Positions 7,804 through 16,125 of a stretch of 64,000 bases of DNA are shown piece after piece. The notes beneath the pieces are model-generated. The model did no database searches, was not told the origin of the DNA, and was given only the letters and a program-made list of their open reading frames with translations. Position 1 is the stretch's first letter, and each line of letters starts with the position of its first letter. Made by a program: the position numbers and the translations under genes. The stretch is from the NCBI GenBank assembly GCA_004764695.1, contig SMSO01000032.1, positions 8,266,668 to 8,330,667 on the forward strand. Reading direction: 5' to 3'. The DNA comes from Schizochytrium sp. TIO01 (taxonomy: Eukaryota; Sar; Bigyra; Thraustochytrida; Thraustochytriidae).

Positions 7804-10272
7804 TTATAGGTTCTGTTGAAGGATATGCTCCAATGCTTCGGCTCGCGTCTGCCAATATGCAATCTCTTCAAGAGCCTTTCGTAAATCCAACCTTGTTACA
7901 GCAAGCATTGCACGCAGCTCATCATTCTCTGCAATTATTTGCAAGTTTAGCTCCTTTTCTTTACCGTGAGGCGGCCTACTCGGTTGAGAAAGAATCTGTG
8001 CAGCATGTTCACGAAGGCCCTTCAGATAAGGAGCCGGTTTCTCCTTCACAACATGCTCTGTTTCGTGGGAAGCCTTACTGCTAGTTTTGTTAATATGTTT
8101 CAGTTTCACATTTCTTAATTGCTCTTTCAAAGGTGTGGCGCCTTCCAATATTGAGGGTTTGCTACTTTGTTTCTCGCGCAATTCCTGTGTAGAAGCGACC
8201 TGGTGCCCGGTCGTTATACTATCATGCGAAGGATCATTATTGTCTTTGTCGAAATCATGCAAATCTTCATCGGAATCATAATCTGATGATTCCTCAATCA
8301 CTGGTTGCTCCCCATCCGCTGAATACACAATCTCTTCGTTCTGGACAGTGCGTTGTTCATTTTGTTGCCTCAATAAAACGTCTTGCAATTCGTCTTTGTG
8401 TCCGGCTTTCTCATTCTGGATTTGTTCACAAAGAGCTTGTTGAGATCGATTGTGTGTCAGTTGATTTGTGATTTCTTCTTTGTCACTTTCTACATCCCCA
8501 TCATCAACAGGGCCGGTTTCATCGCCAGTGTAAGGGCCACATTTAGAGCTGAGGTCAAGGTTAGGATCAGGGTCAAAGTCAGACTCAGACTCAGACTCAG
8601 ATATAGCATTGACATCAGGACTAACGGTACTATCAGCATTTGCAACAGCATCAGCATCAGCATCAAAATTGACACTATCATTGTCACCTTCTCCACCATC
8701 ACTATCGAAACTATCAAAAGGATCAGCTTTCTCATTTTCACGACTCAACTTCTTCTGTTGAGTTTTGGTAGATTTCGAATTTAAGGGATCAGAATAATTT
8801 CTTTGTTCAATACTGGTTTGGTTCTTGCGTAATTTAGTAGTTTTACTTCTTCCTTTTGATTTAGAAGATGACAGGGAAGAATCATCCCTATGCTCAGGAT
8901 TCGCTCGGCTGTTGACATTTCGATCCCGATTTTTGTTTGGTGCGTTTGATTCTGTACTTTTGCTGCTCCTCTGTGAATCAGATGACGAATCAAGGTCTCT
9001 ATGCATGCCATTGCTCCGGGTTTTAGGTTGATCTTGAGATTCTTCTATTATGCTCTTCGTTTTTCGCTTTTGGTTATTTTTATCTTGCGAGTCGAATGCC
9101 GATGATGAGTGATCTTCACTTTTCTCCAAAATCGGTGAAGTTTCGAGACGACTTGGAGTTTGAGACTCTTTGAGGACTCTTGCATGGTTCATATGACTTT
9201 TTCCCTTTGTATCTAATGACAGTTTGGAGACATTCTGCTTTCTTGCCTTCTCAGCATGCAATGGTGGGTCATGACTGCGAGGAGATTCAAATGAACCACC
9301 CTCGTCTTTTTCTTCATCAAAATGATCATCATCTTTCGCTTCTTCTAGACACTTGTCAGGACAATCCTCCTTTTCCTCTTTGGGACACTTGTCAGGACAA
9401 TCCTCCTTTTCCTCTTTGGGACATTTGTCAGGGCACTCCTCCTTCTCCTCAACGAGGGATCTGTCTTGACTTTCGTAATAGTTTGTAATCTCAGCATGTC
9501 GAGGGCTGCTGCTGTTGGAGTGTATGGATGGTACGTCTTGATCATCATCAGAGGAAAGCTCCTCAACAACGCCAACGCGGAAATTTTTACTCAGGTGGGG
9601 ATCTATTGGTTTGTTCTTAAGCACTGGATTGTCAGTATTTCCAAGAACCTCTTTAAAGAGATCGCTGAATTCTTTATCGTAATCTACAGGTTCCTTGTCC
9701 TGGTGCATTGAGTTTGCTGGGTTCCCGTATGCTGTCTGCTTTATGTTCCGGTTGATGTCCCCGTGGTCTCCTTCAAGATTAACAAGACCGAACCCTTTGA
9801 ATGATTCATCAGGTTCCTTCATTCTCTTGGCAAATCTGTCAAGCTCTTGCTGCGCTTCATCAAGATCGACAAGGCCAAAACCTTTGAAAGAATTGCTTCT
9901 CTTGTTTTTCTTCTCAGCTTCTTCCTCAGCGACAAGTCCAAAGCCTTTAAGTGATAGATTCTGCTTTTCTGAACTTGGTTTCCCCGGGGCTTTCGAAATA
10001 GCGGGGGGAGTTACACCTGGCGCAGCCTTGTCAAAATAAGAGTTCATCATCGCAATAAAAACGTCGCGTTTCATGCCACGTTTTCTATCAATATCCCCAC
10101 GTTTTCGAGCATCCTGCAGCATCGTTGCTGCTTCGGGCAGCCATGTTCGAAAACGTTTATTCTTCGGCACCTCTTCCAGAACGCTCTCGAGGTCCTCCAT
10201 CGAGATGAAATCATCTTGTTCTGCCCACTTGCCAAAGGCCTCATTCAAGTTTTTGGCACAGTAGCTGTCCAT
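7804..10272 (-). CDS. Acidic low-complexity protein with triple FKGFGLV motif and C-terminal coiled coil
   Basis: An 822-residue protein from the first ATG (10272); the frame continues three codons upstream to a GTG. I do not recognise the family. Residues 1-80 are helical with an EF-hand-like look (segments DDFISMEDLESVLEE and KRDVFIAMMNSYF). Three copies of a short motif, (S)(F/L)KGFGLV, lie at about 107-114, 128-135 and 157-164, spaced by charged linkers. A CPDKCPKEEKED-type repeat follows at about 277-310. The middle is highly acidic and Ser/Asp/Glu-rich with Lys/Arg patches. The last 45 residues form a leucine-rich heptad-like helix (LRKALEEIAYWQTRAEALEH), a likely coiled coil. There is no signal peptide or membrane span. 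The three conserved motifs in disordered context suggest a multivalent docking protein (inference). It is convergent with the upstream gene and divergent from the RRM gene. Confidence 0.8.
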   Translation of the reverse strand: MDSYCAKNLNEAFGKWAEQDDFISMEDLESVLEEVPKNKRFRTWLPEAATMLQDARKRGDIDRKRGMKRDVFIAMMNSYFDKAAPGVTPPAISKAPGKPSSEKQNLSLKGFGLVAEEEAEKKNKRSNSFKGFGLVDLDEAQQELDRFAKRMKEPDESFKGFGLVNLEGDHGDINRNIKQTAYGNPANSMHQDKEPVDYDKEFSDLFKEVLGNTDNPVLKNKPIDPHLSKNFRVGVVEELSSDDDQDVPSIHSNSSSPRHAEITNYYESQDRSLVEEKEECPDKCPKEEKEDCPDKCPKEEKEDCPDKCLEEAKDDDHFDEEKDEGGSFESPRSHDPPLHAEKARKQNVSKLSLDTKGKSHMNHARVLKESQTPSRLETSPILEKSEDHSSSAFDSQDKNNQKRKTKSIIEESQDQPKTRSNGMHRDLDSSSDSQRSSKSTESNAPNKNRDRNVNSRANPEHRDDSSLSSSKSKGRSKTTKLRKNQTSIEQRNYSDPLNSKSTKTQQKKLSRENEKADPFDSFDSDGGEGDNDSVNFDADADAVANADSTVSPDVNAISESESESDFDPDPNLDLSSKCGPYTGDETGPVDDGDVESDKEEITNQLTHNRSQQALCEQIQNEKAGHKDELQDVLLRQQNEQRTVQNEEIVYSADGEQPVIEESSDYDSDEDLHDFDKDNNDPSHDSITTGHQVASTQELREKQSSKPSILEGATPLKEQLRNVKLKHINKTSSKASHETEHVVKEKPAPYLKGLREHAAQILSQPSRPPHGKEKELNLQIIAENDELRAMLAVTRLDLRKALEEIAYWQTRAEALEHILQQNL
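9348..9455 (-). repeat. In-frame 36-bp coding minisatellite (three copies)
   Basis: Three nearly identical 36-bp units lie inside the acidic protein gene, encoding the CPDKCPKEEKED-type repeat. The length is a multiple of three, so copy-number change keeps the frame. The third unit diverges slightly. Confidence 0.85.
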
Positions 10273-11321
10273 CAGCTCCACGTCGTTTTACAGCGGCGCC
10301 CTTATTGCTTACTTTCCATGCAGGTACTGTACTTGAGCACGGCGCGCCGTCGTCACCCTTTTCCAGACTCACTCTACTTTACAAATTTATAAATTGGTCC
10401 TGCGTATAAATTTATAAAGTGGTCCTGCGTATGCTTGTTCCTGATACCAACAACGACCTTCTCTGTCAACCTCGCATCCCTCTCCTCACACCTGCCAACG
10501 GGTTTTACTTTTGTCGTTGTTGTTGTTGTTGCTGCTGCTGCTGTCTCTGTCTTGTCTCTGTTGTACATGTGCTATTTGTTCTCTACCCTAAATTTACAAT
10601 GACACTGCCAAGGTACACATTTCATGTAGCATATATTACGGGCATGATTTTCCCTGGATCATTTCGTTAAAAACAGACCTTTTACTACTACACATGAACG
10701 TCATAATTTTAAAAACGCCAGGCCTCCCCAGCTTCAAACTTTATTGGTAACGATATTGAGAAACGGTGCTTTGTCCACACCCACCACCAGCAACAGGGAG
10801 GTGTAAGGGGCTTCGATCTCTCGGGATTTCCTTCCCATCCTCCGGTGCATTTCCAGTGATACGAACGATCCGTTGACATATGTCATACTAAGGCCCCCAA
10901 ATGACACTATTTACCTAGACATGTACTAGCTGTGGCTACTGGTATATAGGTCGTAGGTACCCACTCTCCTTGGTTGCCCTGTTCAAGGATATTACGCGAT
11001 ATTGGGGCAATCGTGAATATTCTAATGAGAAGGAAAATTATTATTTATTCCAAATGAAATTGAAAATATTAGTATGCCCTTACTGTAAACAATAATAGGA
11101 GGCCGAGTAACAAATAACATAATAACTGGTTGGGCTGGCGCAGAACCAACAAAAAGAGTCCACGAATCGCTTGCGCTAAACCTTGAAGCCAGGGCTTCTC
11201 GCGTTGAAGGTGGATCTGTCGTAGAGTGGGTCCGTGCAGGATCTTCGTGGGGACTCTTGCTTGAAGCAAAGCTTTTGTTGGTGTCTGGTCGAGTCCGGTG
11301 GCCTCGCTTCGATCTGGCGTC
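10273..11321. other. Divergent intergenic region
   Basis: About 1 kb between the minus-strand acidic protein and the plus-strand RRM gene. It holds a GGCGCGCC site near 10339, a duplicated stretch around 10381-10430 (AAATTTATAAA followed by GGTCCTGCGTAT, twice), GTT/GCT triplets near 10515-10545, and a TATATAG near 10952. Presumably both promoters lie here. No gene seen. Confidence 0.5.
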
Positions 11322-13580
11322 ATGGCACAAGATCGCAGCGCGCAACAGGAGCCCTCGTCGCGGCTGTGCGTTAAAAACGTGCCAAAGTACGTAACTTCGC
11401 AGCGTGTGAAAGAGTTTTTTAGCGCCAAAGGATGTGAGGTCACTGATGTCAAGGTGCTAAAGACTGCTGCAGGCGTGCCGAGGCAGGTGGCCTTTGTTGG
11501 CTTCAAAACCGTAGAGGACGCTAGCAAGACACTCAAGTACTTCAACAAGTCTTTCTTCGACACCTGCAGACTCTCAATCGACTTTGCGCTTCCGTTTGGA
11601 GATAGCCGCTTAAACAAGAATTCTAGCAAAAGAGGGCGTGATTCGGATGACCACGATGCAGATGGCCAGGATGGAGACTTAAAAAAGAAGAAGCGCAAGA
11701 ATCCCAAGGAGGACAAAAAGCTCTCTGAGTTTCTCAAGCTCATGCAGCCTCGCCGTCAGCAGCAATTCTGGGCTGATGAGGAGCATGACCAAACTGCTGC
11801 TGCTGAGGAGGAGGACGATGACAGTAGCAGTGAAGACGAAGACAAAAACCTTTCCGCAACAAAGGATGAGGGTTCTGGAAAAGATACCGATAACCTTGAC
11901 GGAGAGCCAAAACCGCCCCCGACGTCCCTCGCTGCGGAGTCTGGAAGACTCTTCTTGCGAAACCTCTGCTTCGATGCGACCGAAGACGATCTCGATGCCG
12001 CTTTTTCAAGGTTTGGGCCTATTGCGGAGACGCACATTCCAAAGGATGAGAGCGGTCGTTCGCGTGGGTTTGGCTATGTGACGTTTATGATTCCCGAACA
12101 TGCTGTGGTGGCGATTTCCAAAATGGATATGCAGATTTTTCAGGGAAGACTTCTTCATGTCATGCCTGCTCTCGAGAAGGAGGAGCCCAATGGAGGCGTG
12201 GAAGGCGATGGTCGTGATGGCTCGGGCGTTAAGGCGCAGTCCTCGTTCAAGGCGAAGAAGGAGGCTGAACGTAAGGAGCAGGCTAACGACACTCGAAGCT
12301 GGAATGCACTCTTTGTTCGAGGTGATGCTGCCGTAGGAGCTGTAGCTGAACAACTTGGCATGGGCAAGGGAGATTTGCTTTTAGGTGACGGCGAGCAGGA
12401 TAAGACTAGTGCTGCTGTACGTATGGCTTTGAGTGAAACAAGAGTCATCGCGGAGACTAAGAAGTTTCTTGCAGAGGAAGGCGTGGATGTGGACTTGCTG
12501 GAGCAAGGTGTGCGGGACCCCTCAAGTGTAAAACGCAGCAAAGATACCTTCCTCGTCAAAAACTTACCTGCAGAGACGGACAAGGCTCAGGTGCGCCAGC
12601 TGTTTGCGAAGTACGGCGATGTGGTTAAGTTTGTGTTGCCCCCCTCTAAGACTATGGCTCTCGTGCAATTTTTCGAACCCAAGAACGCTAAACGTGCCTT
12701 TAAAGGTATGGCTTACAAACGATACAAACGCGTTCCTATCTACCTTGAGTGGGCACCCGCAAACGTCTTGAGTGATGAAGAACTTGTTCGCAGGCGTGCT
12801 GTTGCTGCCGAGGCGGACGCTGCAATCAAGGCTAAGGAGGTGGCAGCAGCAGCGGCGAAGGCCAAGGAGGACGAGGAGGACGCAGAGGCCGATAGTCACA
12901 CTGTTAAACCTGCTGTGCAGGCTGATGGAGAGGTTGAGGTCAGCCACACGCTGTTTGTCAAGAACTTGAACTTTGAGACTCGTGAAGCAGGTCTTCATAA
13001 ATTCTTTGAGCGCATTGTTGGCAAGGGTAATGTTGCACATGTGTCTATTCCCCGTAAGAGTGGCCGCGAAGAACTTTCTATGGGATTTGGTTTTGTCGAG
13101 TTCAAGGATGATAAATCGTGCCGCAAGGCTTTGCGCAAGGCCCGGGGCGAAAAACTTGACAATCACGAACTGGAGATCAGCATTTCCAAACGCACTGTTG
13201 ATACCAACGCCGCTACTCCTGCTGGTGGTTCCCGCAAGACTTCCTCCAAACCGTCGCTGGTTCATGCTGATGCTAAGGAAGCTGAAGAAGCCACAAAAAT
13301 TATTATTCGCAACTTGGCTTTCGAGGCCAACCGCAAGGAGTTGCGTCAGCTGGTCTCTGCCTATGGCCAGGTCAATACTATCCGCATCCCCAAGAAACCC
13401 GATGGTTCCCACCGTGGTTTCGCCTTTGTGGACTTTGTTACGCACCAGGAGGCTCGCACTGCTTTCGCGGCCTTGACCAACACTCACTTTTACGGTCGCC
13501 ACTTGGTTTTGGAGTGGGCACAAGATAATTCTAGTATGGAGGCTATGCGTGAAAAGGCAGCCAAGGCGATCCAAGGTTAA
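11322..13580 (+). CDS. MRD1: Five-RRM pre-rRNA processing factor, MRD1/RBM19-like
   Basis: A 752-residue protein from the ATG at 11322; the frame extends eight codons upstream to a GTG. Five RNA recognition motifs: RRM1 about 15-90 (LCVKNVPKYV), RRM2 207-283 (GRLFLRNLCFDA ... RSRGFGYVTF), RRM3 408-478 (TFLVKNLPAE), RRM4 542-625 (HTLFVKNLNFE ... MGFGFVEF), RRM5 659-735 (KIIIRNLAFEA ... HRGFAFVDF). RNP1 and RNP2 are well preserved in 2, 4 and 5; RRM3 is degenerate, as is usual in this family. An acidic Lys-rich linker follows RRM1. Yeast Mrd1 has five RRMs and animal RBM19 six, so domain count and spacing fit Mrd1. The known role of the family is binding U3 snoRNA and pre-rRNA for 18S release in the nucleolus. 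The 3' half uses GC-ending codons strongly, suggesting high expression. Confidence 0.9.
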   Translation: MAQDRSAQQEPSSRLCVKNVPKYVTSQRVKEFFSAKGCEVTDVKVLKTAAGVPRQVAFVGFKTVEDASKTLKYFNKSFFDTCRLSIDFALPFGDSRLNKNSSKRGRDSDDHDADGQDGDLKKKKRKNPKEDKKLSEFLKLMQPRRQQQFWADEEHDQTAAAEEEDDDSSSEDEDKNLSATKDEGSGKDTDNLDGEPKPPPTSLAAESGRLFLRNLCFDATEDDLDAAFSRFGPIAETHIPKDESGRSRGFGYVTFMIPEHAVVAISKMDMQIFQGRLLHVMPALEKEEPNGGVEGDGRDGSGVKAQSSFKAKKEAERKEQANDTRSWNALFVRGDAAVGAVAEQLGMGKGDLLLGDGEQDKTSAAVRMALSETRVIAETKKFLAEEGVDVDLLEQGVRDPSSVKRSKDTFLVKNLPAETDKAQVRQLFAKYGDVVKFVLPPSKTMALVQFFEPKNAKRAFKGMAYKRYKRVPIYLEWAPANVLSDEELVRRRAVAAEADAAIKAKEVAAAAAKAKEDEEDAEADSHTVKPAVQADGEVEVSHTLFVKNLNFETREAGLHKFFERIVGKGNVAHVSIPRKSGREELSMGFGFVEFKDDKSCRKALRKARGEKLDNHELEISISKRTVDTNAATPAGGSRKTSSKPSLVHADAKEAEEATKIIIRNLAFEANRKELRQLVSAYGQVNTIRIPKKPDGSHRGFAFVDFVTHQEARTAFAALTNTHFYGRHLVLEWAQDNSSMEAMREKAAKAIQG

Positions 13581-14152
13581 GCCGCAGATAAACTGGCTGC
13601 CTATTACGAACACTTGTGCTAACATGTCATTTTCTGCTTTAATGCAACTCTTGAATTTGGTAAACTCATAATCTGAAGTAAACATCTGATTATATTTTGT
13701 GATTTCTGAACTGCTTAGCTTGTTCTCGACTCCATCAACTACAAATCATGCGTATCTATAGGGGAAGCTATACTATACACCCTTACGCCTAAATGAGAAT
13801 GGTTGTCTCCAAGTATTTTGCTCATTACTTTTGCTGTCTCCTTTGTCTTACTCTAACGTTATACTCTAACTTGGCAACGATGTTTTGAAGCTTCAAATCA
13901 AGAAAATCTCCCAGCTAAAAATTATTCATTTGTCCTATACCTATAGAAAAGAAGAATTGTTTTTGTTGCTGTTTATTTTCTCATTAAAAATATAGGTTCA
14001 TTGACAGGTATTTTTATATAGCCTTCAGGATTAAAGAGATTCTTCACTTGTTCACCAGAGTCATTGGATGATTTGGGTTAGCCAGAAACAAGGAAGTTTT
14101 GTAGATCAGAGTCAAGATTATGCAGAACTATTGGTTGATTTTTCGTTGGGCC
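13581..14152. other. Convergent intergenic region
   Basis: An AT-rich spacer of about 570 bp between the RRM gene and the WD40 gene, which converge here. It presumably holds both 3' UTRs. No gene or repeat recognised. Confidence 0.5.
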
Positions 14153-15250
14153 TTACACAGTAATGACCTTGTCTTGCTCCCATTTGTGCAGCTTCATGAC
14201 ACCGTCCCAACCACCAGTGAGTACGTGTTGCTGAGAGCGGTCTGCACGAGGCCGCACAGCAAGCGCGCGAACATAATCTTCATGGCTACGAGCATCTGGT
14301 ACACCATGTTTTGTGAGTTCTTCAGGTTGTGCGTCAAGCTTGGGAGCAGTTGCAAACACCATGCCATCGTCACCAGCTGATACAACATATGGGCTACCCT
14401 CGCCGGGTGAAGAAAACACTGCCACGCGGTGCACAGCTGCAGCATGGCGAACACGCTGCTCCTTCAGGAATCCTGCACGGATATCGAGGATTTCAACAGC
14501 ACCAGACTCGAAGCCGGCTGCAACATAATGCCCTCCAAAAGTGACGTCGCTGAGACAAAGACAGGCTCCAGAGCGATCAGAATAGCGAACAGACGACACA
14601 GGTGCAGAGTGTGCACGTGGATCCCAGAGGCGTACACGACCATCTTGGTGAGCTGAAGCAAGAGTTGGTGCACCAGTGTTCAAGCCGCAGTGCACAACAT
14701 CCCATACCAAGGGAGCGACGAAAGTATCTGCATAGTTATCTAAACTCAAAGTGGAAGCTGGACTTTTTGGCTTTGACACATCCCAGACCTTGACAGTACC
14801 ATCGAAGGATGCTGAGGCCAGCATACGAGAGTCGCGATTGAAAGATAAGCTGCTGACAACATCGTCGTGGTCTACGAGAGTTCTCTGTGAACAGAATTCC
14901 TTAAGACCACTAACTTCGTCAATGGAATAGATGTGAATGCTGCCATCATCTGCAGAAGTTGCAACGGTTTTAGCATCGGTGATCCATGCAACATCGGTGA
15001 GGCTAGTCAAAAGGGGTGCAGCACATCCGCTCTTGATAATATCAGCTTCTTTCTCTGGTGCAGATGGGTCAGGGAATGCCGTTTTCGCATTATCCCCAAG
15101 AGCAAAGAGTCTCAACTGCCCATCCCAAATATTTCCGGTCAGCCTTGAGCTAACAGCCACAAGAAGAGATCCATCTTGAGAAAACGCGGCACTTTCTACA
15201 CACCGCTTGTTTCGCCAGGCAGCAAACGGAGCTCCCACTTGCTCAAACAT
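14153..15250 (-). CDS. WD40-repeat protein, WDR77/MEP50-like
   Basis: A 365-residue protein from the first ATG (15250); the open frame extends eight codons upstream to a GTG. It is composed of WD40 blades. Clear ones are HDDVVSSLSFNRDSRMLASA then FDGTVKVWDVS, APTLASAHQDGRVRLWDPRA, and a terminal blade SHEDYVRALAVRP then LTGGWDGVMKLHKW. The first blade, with SSRLTGNIWDGQLRLF, matches in shape the unusual opening blade of human MEP50/WDR77 (SSLSGRCW...GSLWLF). The last blade matches its AHRDFVRD...GWDHQVVHH. In animals MEP50 is the obligate partner of the arginine methyltransferase PRMT5 in the methylosome, acting on Sm proteins and histones. The WD40 fold is certain; the MEP50 assignment is a family-level judgement. 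A small ORF lies just upstream and may be spliced on as an N-terminal extension. Confidence 0.85.
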   Translation of the reverse strand: MFEQVGAPFAAWRNKRCVESAAFSQDGSLLVAVSSRLTGNIWDGQLRLFALGDNAKTAFPDPSAPEKEADIIKSGCAAPLLTSLTDVAWITDAKTVATSADDGSIHIYSIDEVSGLKEFCSQRTLVDHDDVVSSLSFNRDSRMLASASFDGTVKVWDVSKPKSPASTLSLDNYADTFVAPLVWDVVHCGLNTGAPTLASAHQDGRVRLWDPRAHSAPVSSVRYSDRSGACLCLSDVTFGGHYVAAGFESGAVEILDIRAGFLKEQRVRHAAAVHRVAVFSSPGEGSPYVVSAGDDGMVFATAPKLDAQPEELTKHGVPDARSHEDYVRALAVRPRADRSQQHVLTGGWDGVMKLHKWEQDKVITV

Positions 15251-15326
15251 GTTTCCTTTCTTGTCGATCACCACTTCAAGTCAATCTGACAGTCAACTGG
15301 CAGCTCAGATTCTTCAAATTCTAATC

Positions 15327-15491
15327 TCAACCCTCCTCAAGCCTCCAAGCTTCTGCTCCTAGGCTGCAGTGAATAGAATCTGTCAGTAGGACTTCAACTT
15401 TGCGGTCCTCAATCTCCGTGCCCAAAGTGATGATCATCTTCATCTCATCCACCGCCTTAATTTCCCCAGATATCTCCCCAAAACCAGACAT
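15327..15491 (-). CDS. Small ORF (54 aa) immediately upstream of the WD40 gene; first exon or separate small gene
   Basis: An ATG at 15491 opens a 54-residue frame beginning MSGFGEISGEIKAVDEMKM and ending WRLEEG. The peptide looks protein-like: alternating hydrophobic and charged residues, no low complexity. I do not recognise it. Two readings give it a continuation. First, a 58-nt intron (15331-15274, GTTGAG...TTGAAG) would splice it in phase to the WD40 frame, adding about 61 residues to that protein. Second, one extra G in the GGG run at 15330-15332 would extend it to 74 residues, ending DCQIDLKW at 15268, only 17 bp before the WD40 ATG. Either way it is unusual for a stand-alone eukaryotic gene. 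It could also be an upstream ORF in the WD40 leader. Confidence 0.35.
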   Translation of the reverse strand: MSGFGEISGEIKAVDEMKMIITLGTEIEDRKVEVLLTDSIHCSLGAEAWRLEEG

Positions 15492-15585
15492 TTTAGCATT
15501 TTCTTTTGCAATCAGGCTGCGGTGCACACCTTTTGCACACCAATTTTGCCAATTTTATCCCTGGAGAAAGTATATTTCACCAAGA

Positions 15586-15601
15586 TCGATCGCGCGATCG
15601 A
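15586..15601. promoter_or_regulatory. Perfect 16-bp palindrome in a divergent promoter
   Basis: TCGATCGCGCGATCGA is a perfect inverted repeat, GC-rich at its centre and surrounded by AT-richer DNA. It lies 95 bp upstream of the small ORF start and about 335 bp upstream of the WD40 ATG, in the region shared with the divergent sterol dehydrogenase gene. A binding site for a dimeric factor is a reasonable guess, not shown. Confidence 0.35.
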
Positions 15602-15735
15602 ACGAGCACCATCGTCGCTTGCGTATTTTAATTTTACTTCTGCATTTATTTACTTTCTTGCTAGCTGCAGACAAATTGGAAACTGATCCAAACGTGGAAC
15701 TGGACAGGACAGCACCGACAGTGGAGTACACAAAG

Positions 15736-16120
15736 GTAGGTCGGGGTATGCTGTAGCTCGACACGAGCGTAGCTGCAGGCGCAGCGCCGATGGACAGGGG
15801 TTGCAAGTGGCTGCCTGCTGCTTGAGTGAATGAACTGCGATTACATCGTTGAGGGTTGTCCATGACACGACATTGCAAAGAAGCAACTTACCTTGTTACT
15901 GTCCGAATTCTTCTATTTGACAAGGTTTCCTGGGGGGTCAAGATGCCTTTAAAACTATCATGCGGGCTTGGTGGGTTTTGGAGAGGACCCTTTTGTGGTT
16001 TTGGTCGCGATTAACAGATCGGAGATGACAAAATGCGGTGTATGTTCATTTTATTTCCAAGGTTTCTGAGTACTGACGTAGCAGAATGCTATTTTGATTG
16101 CTTATTTTTGAAATGCAAAG
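15736..16120 (+). other. Candidate 5'-leader intron of the sterol dehydrogenase gene
   Basis: A donor AAAG|GTAGGT at 15736, a branch-like TACTGAC at 16071-16077, a pyrimidine/T-rich stretch and an acceptor GCAAAG at 16120 sit just before the ATCATGG start of the enzyme. Removing it deletes the in-frame upstream ATGs at 16033 and 16042, which explains why the open frame extends 31 codons above the conserved start. The intron would be 385 nt. Confidence 0.4.
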
Positions 16121-16125
16121 ACATC

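Noticed and set aside
12564-13685. 373-codon minus-strand frame
   Set aside because: Antisense to the MRD1-like gene in its strongly codon-biased 3' half, which opens long complementary frames. The five RRMs are on the plus strand.
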